NCBI GenBank assembly: GCA_964036045.1
Contig: OZ038397.1
Span: 25,507,342-25,571,341 of the forward strand
Reading direction: 5' to 3'
Source of the DNA: Eutreptiella sp. 'Long Island Sound 2002'
Lineage: Eukaryota > Euglenozoa > Euglenophyceae > Eutreptiales > Eutreptiaceae
Length of the DNA: 64,000 nucleotides
The notes beneath the pieces were generated by a model. That model was not told the origin of the DNA. It saw only the letters and a list, made by a program, of their open reading frames with translations, and did not search any database. Below, piece after piece: positions 45,901-56,090 of the stretch; the first letter of the stretch is position 1, and the number at the start of each line of letters is the position of its first letter. The position numbers and the translations under genes are program-made.

Positions 45901-47497
45901 TTGAAGAATTTTGCCGAGAAGCCATCCAATCCTGGGGAGCTGTTGCTGTCAACCTTTTGAGACCTTCATGTACTATGTCCATGGAAAGCTGCTTGAACAA
46001 GAGTCGACCTGCCTTGCGCAGTCGGTGCTCCACTCCTAACGCCTTCAAGTAGGCCATTGACACACACTCTTCCTCCGTGGCTCCCGTTGGGGTGGACACT
46101 CGATCCCAGTGCTCCACCAGCTCCTTGGCTACTGCCTTTGCTCCGCGTACTGCCGTGCCGATCCGGGACACCAGCTGCTGGAGTTTCTTTCGTTCCTGTA
46201 GCTCCCGCATGAGTCGGTGCAATTCATTTCTGCGCGTTCTTGGGTCCCCGGACGTTTCCCGTGACGCGATCACCCCCTTGAGCTTGGATAGCGTTTCCAG
46301 GCCTGTTCTATCACGCTGTGCTTTTTCATATACCCCAACCAAGAGGGTGTAGGCTGTTGCAGCTTCAGTCGCCTCAATTCCCAGCGATGATAGAAACTGA
46401 TAGGCCGCCGGCGTGACGGAATCCCTTGTGGAGACATGCAAGAGACGTAGTGCTTGAAGTTCCACTGACCATTTTTTGTTTTTGTGTTCCCTGTGATAGT
46501 TGACCGCTTGAGTTCAGATGCAGCCCAGCGCATCGTCCCACCATTGGTCCCCCGTCGAGGTGATAGACTTGAGAGAGGTCTCCAGATCTTCCATTGCCTC
46601 GGAGTCCTGTAGGATCGTCTCTGGGCAGTAGAACCTGGGGATGGTGCCTTCCGTTTCGAAGGACGGGGGTGTGAATTCTGCCAGGACCGCCTTGTGATCT
46701 GAGTTGGCTGCGAACATGGGGTACACGCTGGTTGCCAAGCTCAACAAATCCGGCGTTGCGTGTATACGGTCAATCCGGCGTAATCTCTGCGGGTCGAGCC
46801 GTTCTCCTTCCCGAGGGAAGCCATACGTGAAGGCCATTGGACACGATGGCTCTTTGTCTTTGATATCTGTTAGAGTTGGACAATGGATGTCCACCCAAAC
46901 GTCCTGCAGACCCGCTTTCGCCAAAGTGGTAACTTCCTGTTCTCAGGCACGTAAAGACGTGTCATGCTCAAACTCTGGGGGCGCAAAGGCGTCCCTGTGT
47001 TTTATTACTAAACTATTGTGGTCCGCACACAAGATCAGGTTCGGTCCATGCAGTTCCTTGGCGACGTCTTTCCATTGCTGCTGTCGTCGGGTGTGCTTGT
47101 GGTGGAAATGGGCCACTACTAAAGTGATCTCTAGTGGACCACTCGACAGTGAGGCTTTCAACACTCTGGGAGACAAGAACTTCATTGATTGTAATATCCA
47201 CTTGGATGTTTTCCACGCCAGTGCCACTCCTCCCCTGCCTTCTTCATGAAGTGGTCCGTCCAGGCAGTACCCGTACTTGGATAGGCACCGAATGGCGGCC
47301 TGGCGATCCTCCACCGTGACAAAATGGGGCTCTTGGATGGCGAAGAAATCCACCTCCGGGGACCGGAGCAGTGACCCTAGAGCCACTATGCGTGTTTGCT
47401 TACGTTTTCTCATGGTTATTTTGGTTTGGAATCCATTGATATTTTGGGACAAGACTCCGAGCGTGCTGCTCAGAGGGTTGCATGATGCAGACGTCAT
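42954..47497 (-). pseudogene. LINE-B ORF2: APE endonuclease - RT - RNase H
   Basis: Endonuclease: VLSQNINGFQTKI, FAIQEPHF, GRGGVALAWK, LCADHNSLVI, NSDHKAVLAEF. RT: SVDFRNAFPTMSHE, GTRQGDPLSPALFSL and MMYADNLII (N codon at 45,279-45,281), where the second catalytic Asp of YADD is Asn. A Cys/His motif CPVCSQKETIRHAMVEC follows. RNase H has YTDGSS, NNGAELWA, LTDSQYL and VPAHVNVQGNQVANGLA, with N replacing the last Asp. In-frame stops at 46,943 (TGA), 46,514 (TGA), 45,036 (TAG) and 43,594 (TGA), and frameshifts near 45,950, 44,420 and 43,400, show strong decay. Same architecture as LINE-A but clearly a different family by sequence. Confidence 0.85.
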
Positions 47498-49717
47498 CGT
47501 GCTACTCCATTGGACGACGAAGCCTCATCCTCCTTCAAGTCCCGCTTGCGTTTGAGGGAGCCGATGACCTTGTCGACTTGGTCGTCCAACTCCATAGCCC
47601 TGGCCATTTCACCCGCGGTGATTAGGCCTTGCTTGCGTGTTGCTGTGTCACTCGTGTTCCTGGGCCGATCCGTGATGCGCTTTTTTCGTGCCTCGTAGTC
47701 TGCCTCGGAGATCACAAAATGGGGGGCATTCCAGAGTCCGACAGATAGACTTTCCCAATCAGCTGTGACACATTTTCCCCAGTCAGCCGCCACGTGGCCG
47801 TGCGCATTTCCCCAACACTCCACCTGACACGGTCTGCGATGTACCGGCACTGTACTGAAGGAGCAAGGGCCTCGGTCAGATCCGAGAGATACCACCATGG
47901 CGCCACATCCAAGATGTATACTGTGCCCACCAGTTCCTTTTTCCACGTCGAGGGAACAGAGGGCTTGGAGATGATGTCTCCGTCGAGGAACTGTCCTGTC
48001 TTCAGGTCCTTGAAGACAACCCCAATGGCCGCCACCAGTTCACGGTACCTTGTCTTCAGCAGCGAATGCCCAGTTTTGGTGAGGCCCAACAGCAGCTTAC
48101 TTGGGCCCAACACATGGATCTTCACTGGACATTGCGCTTGTAAGACGCCTGGGATCGTCCAGAACATTGCAAGAACTGAGGCATACAGCATGGGTGACCA
48201 CGTTTCCTTGTGTGTTTTCTTTACCCAAACCTCATATACAGCAGACATGTTGGTCAGGTTGGCCCCACGATACCATTCCACTGGCTGAATCTGGAACCTT
48301 GGTTTGGATCCGAATGGTGAGACCACTGTGTTTACTTGTTCCTCATTCAACTCCGTAAAAAACAACTTGGAGTTCCGGGGGTCTGTTCCCGGGAGGAGAT
48401 GGACTTCATCAGAGTTCAAGCCGATAGACCCCAGCACGCCATTGATCAGGTCATTGTGAACCTGGATGGCGTATTGATTGTCCCGCACTTCTGGCTCATG
48501 GAACACCACCTTGTCGACTTCTGCCCTAGGTGTCATAAGCCGCAGGAGCTTGTACGTCGGGGGCGGTGACAGGTTCCTGGAGTCCCTTGTGCTGCTTGCA
48601 ATCCGGACATCGAAGCGACCATGAGTGCGCACATGCATGAGGGACCTGTCTGCCATTTGCAGCTTGTCGCACCCAAAAGGCAAGTTAGAATTGAGGGCAA
48701 GTGCCCGATTGAGAAACGACGGCTTGTCATCATCATCGCTAACAGGTTTTTTTTTATCAAAAAGGCCAGTTCATAAGTGCCAAGGGCCACAGTGGACCAT
48801 GTTCGATGTAAGATACAGATTTCGGCAGGGCCAGGGTATGCATACGGGCTGCAGCTCGTGACTGCGCCCCCATGGTTTCCCATTGAGGTTGGTGTGGTCA
48901 TGTCATTGGTACTTCCCACTCATTTGGGTCCCAATGCGTTTTGTGGCGTTTCGGTAGCGGTTGCAACGGGACTTCCCACATCATCGCTGACAGGTTCGAG
49001 CAGGATAGCAACAAAACGACCCAGCATAGACAGCTCAGCAAGCAACCTCTTAATTGCAGTTTGAATTTTGTCATACTCAGTCATTTCCCCGACGAGCACA
49101 ACGTTGGGGCGACTGCCGTAAAGGACGGCAACTAGTTTTTCGGGCGAGTCGCAGTCCTGGAAGAGGTTATACGACAGGGAGGCAGCCTCTGCAACTCCAC
49201 TCTTCAGCACCACTTCGTCCTGGATGATGTAATCTGCGTCATCGATGGCTGCCAAACACGCCAATTGGCCGGCGTCGGCAGGGACGATGACCTCATCGCC
49301 TGGTGTGGCCAGACGGGCCTGGATGTCCCGGATCAATGGCGGGGGGAGGTAGGTAGCGTGACCATCCCATGTCGAACCGACTGTCCAGCTCCGGCAGGGG
49401 TAGCCGCCGGTGCTGTTCTGTCCGGGGAGTAAGGGGGTCACTAGCTGCGGCTAGGGGCGGGGTGGGGACATGTGCGGGGGCGAATTTCGGCGAATTTCGG
49501 GGGGGGGCTCGGTAGTTGGGAAGGAGGTGTCTGAGGGGAAACCGCATGGGGCACAAAGGGTATGGGTGACGGAGTCCAGGGTGATGGGGGTGATGGGGGG
49601 GTGGGGCAGGGATGTCAAAGTCAGAGGCTGGGGTTGGGGTGCTAGGGTGATGGTGGTGACAACCAATCGGGCAATTGTTGGTGAAACATCCATTCCATGG
49701 TTGTGAGGACAGGACAC
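47494..49717 (-). pseudogene. LINE-B ORF1
   Basis: About 740 codons over three frames. The N-terminal part is proline/histidine-rich, with TAG at 49,451-49,453. Then comes a module (IIQDEVVLKSG, NVVLVGEMTEYDKIQTAIKR) that aligns with the middle of LINE-A ORF1. TGA at 48,920-48,922 and a frameshift near 48,690 precede the large C-terminal part (LPGTDPRNSKLFFTELNEEQ, VVFKDLKTGQFLDGD, IADRVRWSVGEMRTATWRLT). A last frameshift near 47,750 leads to a basic tail ending KRKRDLKEDEASSSNGVAR. Its TGA overlaps the ORF2 ATG at 47,497-47,494. Confidence 0.7.
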
Positions 49718-49791
49718 TCATACAGGACACTCACGGGCTGGGTATGCCAAATGAGGCAAACATAAATTGCACTTGCTACACCTTAAACATC

Positions 49792-49925
49792 TCTAACTGC
49801 TCATGGTCTCACACCTCAAAGACGGTTCCCAGTGACTTCAATTGCTAACTGCTGATGGTCTCACACCTCGAAGCGGGCTCCTGGAGAGTGCAATATCTAA
49901 CTGCGGATGGTCTCACACTCCACTA
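49792..49925. repeat. Tandem repeat, about 60-bp unit, three copies
   Basis: CTAACTGCTGATGGTCTCAC, then ACCTCAAAG-type ends, at about 49,792, 49,844 and 49,890. A 22-bp duplication of CATGGCAGTTCATGGT follows at 49,942-49,980. Confidence 0.75.
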
Positions 49926-50023
49926 ACCTACCACACACATTCATGGCAGTTCATGGTAGCACTCATGGCAGTTCATGGTGGTGTTGAAAAACACCGTTAG
50001 GCCCGTGGAGTGGTGGGGGCACA

Positions 50024-50565
50024 CTACAACACAGACGGAGGGGACGGAGGGGGTGACGGGGCCCGGGGATATTGCGCCCAGTGCTGTACGAGGGTGGCCA
50101 GGGCGGCACGGGAAGCGGCCCTGACGACCGCCTGCCGCTGAGGGGCTGGGATATCCCTCCAAAGGGCTGGACTAACACCCAGGTGGTGGCTGATGACACC
50201 TTGTGGGCGATCATAGAGGTCTAGCACCGACATGTTTCCCTCCGCACGTCTCGCCCGAACGTCGTACATGTCCTGGGCCAATACGTCCATAGGGAAGGCT
50301 GGGATGGGGGCGAGTGGTGCTGGTGGAACCGGGGGGGGGGGGGGGGGGGTGGAGCAGGGGCCGGAACAGGAGCAGGGGCAGGGGCAGATGGGGCAGAGGA
50401 GGAGGCTATCTCTTCGTCCTCGACCTCGACCTTGGGGTCCTTGGGCTCCTTCGGCTCCTCCTTGGGCTCTCTCTTGAGCCTGAGCCTCTTGCCCGCTCCT
50501 TGCGCTACTCCTCTTCTTTCCCGCTTCTTGCCCCCTTCTTCCCCGGATTCGCGCTTGTCTGACAT
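50024..50565 (-). CDS. Charged/proline-rich ORF interrupted by a G/C homopolymer
   Basis: From 50,565 the frame reads MSDKRESGEEGGKKRERR, then alternating K/E/P (KREPKEEPKEPKDPKVEVE), an A/P tract and a polyproline run encoded by the homopolymer at 50,332-50,350. Beyond it the protein-like continuation (FPMDVLAQDMYDVRARRAEG, MSVLDLYDRPQGVISHHLGV, ALATLVQHWAQYPRAPS) is in another frame. Homopolymer length therefore decides whether the protein is whole. No enzyme domain is seen. It lies upstream of LINE-B on the same strand and could be its 5' ORF or an independent gene. Confidence 0.45.
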
Positions 50566-51058
50566 TAAAGGAAACCAGACAGGCAGAAGGTTTGGAGTTG
50601 GGGTTGGGGAAGGGGGTGGTCGTCAATTGTGTGTACATGAACAGTTTTTTGGCCCAGGCAAGAGAGGGAAACACTCATGCGTGGGCATTGGTAGCGCAAT
50701 CAGTTTCGAAAACGGGGCATGCCGGTCGGCAAAAAAGCAATTATGGTCTATCACAGTCATCATCTCAAGGCCCCACGTGCCAACCACATCAGCCCACCAG
50801 TCAAACAGTCAAACCAGGGTCCTTTGGGGGGAAATGTTCAATGTGTATAGTTGGTCGGATGGTGACTTTTTTACAAAAACCCTTGGAATTTCCTTGGGAT
50901 TTAGCAAGCAATTGGGGATGCAAAGCTCCTGACAATTCCAAGCAATGTGCCAGAGCATTTTGGAAGCAATGCTCCTAGTATGGGCTTGGGTGAACTCCGA
51001 CCGATCGTCGGAAGCGTCGGAAGCGATCACCCCGACCAATTTTGGCAGCCTGGCTTCC

Positions 51059-51098
51059 GAAATCCCTAGGGATGGAAAAATATCGGAAGCGTTTTTGG
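51059..51098 (+). repeat. ATCCCTAGGGAT repeat, isolated copy
   Basis: AAATCCCTAGGGATGGAAAA, then ATATCGGAAGCGTTTTT, matching 40,325-40,363. Confidence 0.75.
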
Positions 51099-51289
51099 GA
51101 GGAATATTCCCAGCAGCACTGACAATTAACCTGCAAAGATCAGACAAACATGCCCCGGTTCTCAGCATTCTATGTTGTGCCCGTAGGATACATGTGCTGC
51201 CACCAATCCTAGAGCATTGACCATAGATCCATGTGTGCAATTGGTCCCCACCCACCCTTGTCGCTGCCACTTGCCACACTTACCCTTGA

Positions 51290-51610
51290 GTATCAGGTAC
51301 AACGGGTACAACAGTTCGCAGTTCACTGTCTGTGACTACATGCAGTTTCACCTGGTTTCTTGTTCTCCAATGCACACAACAACGCCCTTAACTCCGCACG
51401 CGTAATACTCTGTTTGTCATCAATGGTAACTCCATGTTGTGCTGACCCCCTGGCGCGAACCACACACTATACCCCGCGTGCGATGCCCTGGACGTGCCCT
51501 TACGCGACCCATCACAAAACGCCACATCCCCCCCTTGCTTTACTTTATCCTCATGGTGCGGAGAAAATAGGGATGGAAAACGGGTAAAAATGGTTGAAAA
51601 TGGGGAACGT
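51290..51610 (-). pseudogene. RNase H relic of an RNase H1-like type
   Basis: Motifs in order on the minus strand: VAFCDGSRKGTSRASHAGYS, VWFAPGGQHNMELPL, then, after a frame change, ITRAELRALLCALENKK and, after another, LHVVTDSELRTVV. These correspond to the D, E and D catalytic motifs of RNase H. At least two frameshifts interrupt it and the C-terminal H/D motif was not found. It differs from the LINE RNase H domains in spacing. Confidence 0.5.
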
Positions 51611-51859
51611 GGGTGACAATTCAAATATGCCACATCCAAAATGGGTAAGAAGCTAAAAAAAAGAACAAAAAACTTGTGGAAAGGGGCATTCCCCATATCC
51701 GCAACCGGAAAGGGGCAATGCAAAAAGCGTGGATTACAGCTCCGTATCAAAAAGTGGCCCAAAAAGTGCCGGGCGCGCACTCTGCGCGTTGCCGCTCCCC
51801 CAATTCCTCCCTGGGATTTTGGCCCACCCACCCACCCACCCAAATACCCAAGGGGGGCC

Positions 51860-52087
51860 GGGCCATGAGGCAACGGAAACTGGGCTCGCATACGCCCCCG
51901 TGTCATAGGCGCATGGTCATAACCACATTGTTCAGTGTTTTGCTTGCTGCACTGCAGCGTAGACCAGTTCTGTACCACAACAGTGGCTGCTGGCTGTGCA
52001 TTGGCACTGTTCCTCTGGACATCGAGGTCAGCTCGCACCCACCACCCACCCACAGTGCCGGTTAGTCTCTAACCCTTGCCCTGCAGG
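51860..52087 (+). repeat. Dispersed repeat R1, copy 5, with R2
   Basis: Closest to copy 2 at 24,617. It is followed at once by R2-like sequence (52,087-52,160) with GGGGCGCAATGGCGCC and GGCGCAAAGGCGTC. A (CCCA)n tract at 51,822-51,842 precedes it. Confidence 0.8.
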
Positions 52088-52578
52088 TCGTGAGGTCGTG
52101 TCAAACTCCATCCTTAGGGGCGCAATGGCGCCTTGGTTGGCGCAAAGGCGTCTCAGAATTTCACCATGCGCTCCGTCTGTCAGGCAACTCAACAAATCAT
52201 TGTTGTTTTGTGTGTGGCGCATACCACGTCTGCTCCCCACGATGCATGCGCATGCCGCCCACACATTCATGCCTACTTGCTTTCGTCATCCTCACATGGG
52301 CCGCACTCTCGCCGCCCCAGTCGTGCTTTGGCTGTGCAACACGTGACAACATGTTGTGCCTGTGGCTCAGGGGCGCAAGGGGGGCCGGGGGGGGGGGGGG
52401 GCACAGAGCCTAGTCTACTGCCAACTGCCAACGTTACCCATAAACAGCCTTCTCCTGATTCCTCTTGGCTTGCAACAAAATGCGATGCTCTGGTGCCTCT
52501 TGTGCTATCAAATTGCGTTGGGATGATCCCTGATGATCATCCCACATTCACATTCTTTTTTGGCCGTAATAAAAAAAA

Positions 52579-52707
52579 TTTTTTTTGGCTCAGACCAAGA
52601 TGAGCTGGCGTAGCCTGCTCACTTCACAGTACTCGACGCAACCCCTCGGAATCAAGGTTCAGAGCTGCCCAGTGCTACGATGATCCCAAAAATAACTGTG
52701 GTAGCGG
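52579..52707 (+). repeat. Dispersed repeat F, copy 2
   Basis: Matches 18,031-18,160 with scattered substitutions. Confidence 0.75.
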
Positions 52708-52709
52708 AT

Positions 52710-54175
52710 TTTGGCCATAACAAAATTGGAAAGCAAGGCAGGTTTGCACAAAAGTGGCAGCACCCTCATGCGTCACAATGTGCCTCCGCCCATGAACCAT
52801 GAACAACGTCGTGGTCTACCAATCTCGGAAACCCAACCACACCCACCCACCCACCCAAAAGAGCTGACACCCTCCTGGGGGGGGGGTAGCTGCAATTTTT
52901 CCAAAATCAGGGGAAAACCAGAACCCCCCCCCCCCCCCCGAACAGTATCAACCAGCCACTAAGCAATGGCGCAATACCTGCGACCCAGAACGGACTGGGT
53001 CTGTGTGGCAGACACAACAGAGCTTATCCCATGCGGAGGATCCACATGCCATCCGATGACGGTGGTATGTATATTTGAACCTTAGGAATTGTCACCAGCG
53101 GAGGCAGCAGGATGTGACTGCCACGCCGTGACAGCGTCCCGCAAACTCCTGTTCTGGTCAGAGAGAGAACCAAATCAGATGACTCGGGTGACCTGCAAGG
53201 TATGGATGTCCGTGCTCAAATGCATGTACACCCAGGCGTTGGCTGTTCGTCCCTTCTTTTCACTACCGAGCCCTTTTGGACGGTTTGTGTAGTCCCCCAC
53301 CAGCCAATGTGCAGATCTCAGACCAATCTGGTCGTTGCTGTCGCTGCTGCTGTTGTTGTTTTGTGTGATGTTGGGGGGGTGTTAGCACGCCGGGCATCTT
53401 TTTTTGACCATTCCCCACCCGTGCCTGTTTTTGCCCCCCCTCACCAAACAATCTGGACTACCTTCTCACAGTGTCTAAGAATCTGGCCCATCCTTTGCAC
53501 CCAGTTGATGATGATGGCAAGGATGGTGGTTGGAAGTGGTGGGAGTGACATTTTGTGTTGTTGAATTCTCATATTTTGGCTTCTGCAACATGCTTTGCAC
53601 CGAAGGTTTGCGTTCTAGTGCGGTCTACTTGGGGGACTTCCCCAGCTCGGGATAAACTTGGGGCTAGAGATAGGATACACAGTACAAAGGCAGCGCCCCA
53701 GGCATGCGCCAGGCAAACATTTCCCCGGAAATTGGAAAACCCACATTTGGATGCAACCTTGTACCCAACCAGAGGCACAAACAGCAAAAGCAGAAAAGCT
53801 CAGTAAAGAAGCATGACAACACATCTGTTAAAACATCACACAATCGGCTGAAATTGGGCCCCCCTTGCTGCCTGGAGGGTAGGCCTCAGCCTGGCCCATT
53901 TGACCCATGGGAACTAGTCCGTAGACGTCAACCCTCACAGGGCTCTATGTAGGCAACATTTGTTGTGAAAGCTAGACCCATGGCCCCCAGGAATCTGCGC
54001 GTGAAGGAGTCCACAGCTGCAATCAAGCAACAGGCTCAGCCATGCCGCTGGGTGCCAGAGAGCAGCAAACTGACCCCTCCATGCAAATCAACGTCTTAAG
54101 CGTTTGTCACATTTGATACACACGTCCACAAAAAACCAGCCTGTGGACTGGTGCTTAATGATCAATGGCCACAGA
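52710..54175. other. No recognisable gene
   Basis: Contains CCCA repeats near 52,840 and a C homopolymer near 52,922-52,939. A plus frame at 53,960-54,096 (NLRVKESTAAIKQQAQPCRW) is coding-like but too short and unsupported to call. Confidence 0.35.
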
Positions 54176-54336
54176 GGGGGAGTCTTTGCACTGCGCGCGC
54201 ACTGCATGCGCACTGCGCGCTACTTTTAGACTATGTTCCCCCCGAAGAGCCCCCAAGCACACCCCTTGGAAATGCCCTTAGAATTGGGCGACCCAAACTG
54301 GACTGGAGGGGACCACTCCGACAATCTTTCCGCCCA

Positions 54337-54684
54337 TCAAATTTCAGCGACAACACCATTCAAGTAAGAACGAACACGATGCACACTTGCCCACCAAGCC
54401 TCCTCAGAGCACCCTGTTGCTCCAGAGAGGAGATGAGCACACCTTTGAGGTGGAGTGTGCTTGAGGAAGAAAAAGAAGCGGAACAAATGTTCGCGTGGAA
54501 GTAAATCATCATGCCCATACTTGAGCCAAAACTCCTCGGCAGAGTGGGCATCAATACCCATATAACTGATTTGCGTCCTTAGGGACCGAGTTCCACCACA
54601 ACGCTTAATCCACCACTCAACACCATCTTTTTGCGGGTCAATAGGGTGAGCTCCGGTGCTTTTCTCATGCACATGGAGCAACAT
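54337..54684 (-). pseudogene. Transposase-like N-terminal fragment
   Basis: A 115-codon frame with EWWIKRCGGTRSLRTQISYM, SAEEFWLKYGHDDLLPREHL, FRFFFFLKHTPPQRCAHLLS and GATGCSEEAWWASVHRVRSY. The aromatic-rich, helical pattern resembles the N-terminal region of Harbinger/DDE_4-type transposases, with the catalytic part absent. This is a family resemblance only. It sits inside composite repeat E, as expected for transposon-derived repeats. Confidence 0.35.
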
Positions 54685-54820
54685 CTCCAGGATTTTGTCC
54701 TGGTTTCCTCAATAGCACCGGAAGGTTGGGGCCCAAAAGAGGGCGGAAACGCTACATCACCCCTGCATTCTCGGGGGTCCCCAACACAGGGGGACAAAAT
54801 CAGAACTCAAAACCTCCGCT

Positions 54821-54881
54821 ACGGGTCACCATGATGGGGGATCAATGGTCGGTTCCGATAGACTGACGGGTCACCATGATG
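54821..54881 (+). mobile_element. 29-bp insertion flanked by 16-bp duplication
   Basis: ACGGGTCACCATGATG occurs at 54,821-54,836 and again at 54,866-54,881, with 29 bases between. Copy 1 of the surrounding repeat has this site only once (near 11,174-11,189). The insert matches 33,943-33,971 at 28 of 29 positions. Confidence 0.8.
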
Positions 54882-55889
54882 CCCCTAGGGGCCCCTAGTA
54901 TCTCAAAGTATGGGTCTCTAGTACGGCCAGACGCCCAAATAGTTGCACTGCGCGCGCACTGCGCGCGCACTGCGCTTGAGGCGCCCCCAGACAATCCCAA
55001 TATTCCAAAATTATCAGAAATATCAAACTTGGCCAGAAACACATGCAAGCATGGCAGAGTTGTGGGTGGGGGTGTTACCTAACAATTGGGAACAGGGGTT
55101 ATGGAGGGGCACAGGGGGGGGGGGAAGAGAAGGGGGGGACATGGGGATGAGATGATTAACAGTGTGTGTATGAGATTGTGAACATACGCTCCAGGGTGAG
55201 CCATTTGATGCTGTGTGGAACTCATACCATGCATCAGGGGGAACCCTTGCCAATGCCAGCATCATCAATGTGCAGAGACGCCCAGCCTCCATTCAGGCTC
55301 CCTCCAGTTGGCACGACGACCAACCAATAAATAGAGGCGCCACCAGCTGCACCATTAAATGGATGCTGGAGGTGCCGTGCCCTTAAGCCAGGAATAGCCT
55401 TGAAGACGGGACACTGTGCTTTTATAGTGGCCGCAGCAGAAAACAAGGCTACAGCCGAACACACTTAACATAGAACAACAAACTACATCTTCCAAGGGTT
55501 GTTGAGGGCTTGGGGTTTGCGGTGGGTTATAAAGTGTTGTTCAGGGCAGTTGTGGGTTGTCAAGGGCTGTCATCATGGGTGTCAGGCCACAGTACACTCC
55601 CAATCAAAAAACAGTGCATTCCTCCGGGGAGGAAAAAAGAACCTCTCCCGTGCAGTGGGCTGTTGCTGTGGTAGTCGCAAGCAACTGCCATCAACTGGCC
55701 AACCGCCGTTGATTACGGTTGGCTGATCCCAACTGCTAACCGCTGTTGGTGGGGCAAGGCAGTCAGGAGGCTTTTTTTTTTAATTCTTGAAAGAGGAGGG
55801 GGGGGGATCAGACTATACCAAAACAACGCTCTGCACAACACACAGCAGAGAAAAGAATGCCCTGGGGAGCACAGAAGGACACAACATAG

Positions 55890-56090
55890 ATGCAGAGTGT
55901 GCTCTCCGGAATTAACGGCCTGCGGAGGCGCTCTGCAGGATTAACAAGACACCAACACGACTTATACCTTCATATACCCTCTGACAACAGGTGGCACACA
56001 GATGGCAGTGCCACCAATGCTGATGGGAGAGCAGAGAAATCTGCTGTGACTTGTTTGTGCACATTTGGTCGGATGCCCAGAAACAAGGTG
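55890..56090 (+). pseudogene. Possible RNase H N-terminal relic
   Basis: The plus frame contains NRWHTDGSATNADGRAEKSA, resembling the first catalytic motif (TDGS) of RNase H followed by a glycine-containing strand. No further motif is seen and a G tract follows. Confidence 0.28.

Larger units (their letters stand above)
54176..54990. repeat. Composite dispersed repeat E, copy 2
   Basis: Both flanking blocks match 10,781-11,290. Between them lies a transposase-like fragment absent from copy 1. The GCACTGCGCGC motif is expanded at both ends (54,187-54,222 and 54,944-54,977). Confidence 0.7.

Noticed and set aside
46939-47005. Insertion of repeat R2 into LINE-B
   Set aside because: LINE-A has a segment of the same length at this place with matching RDA and EV-LAK residues, so the sequence appears native to the endonuclease.
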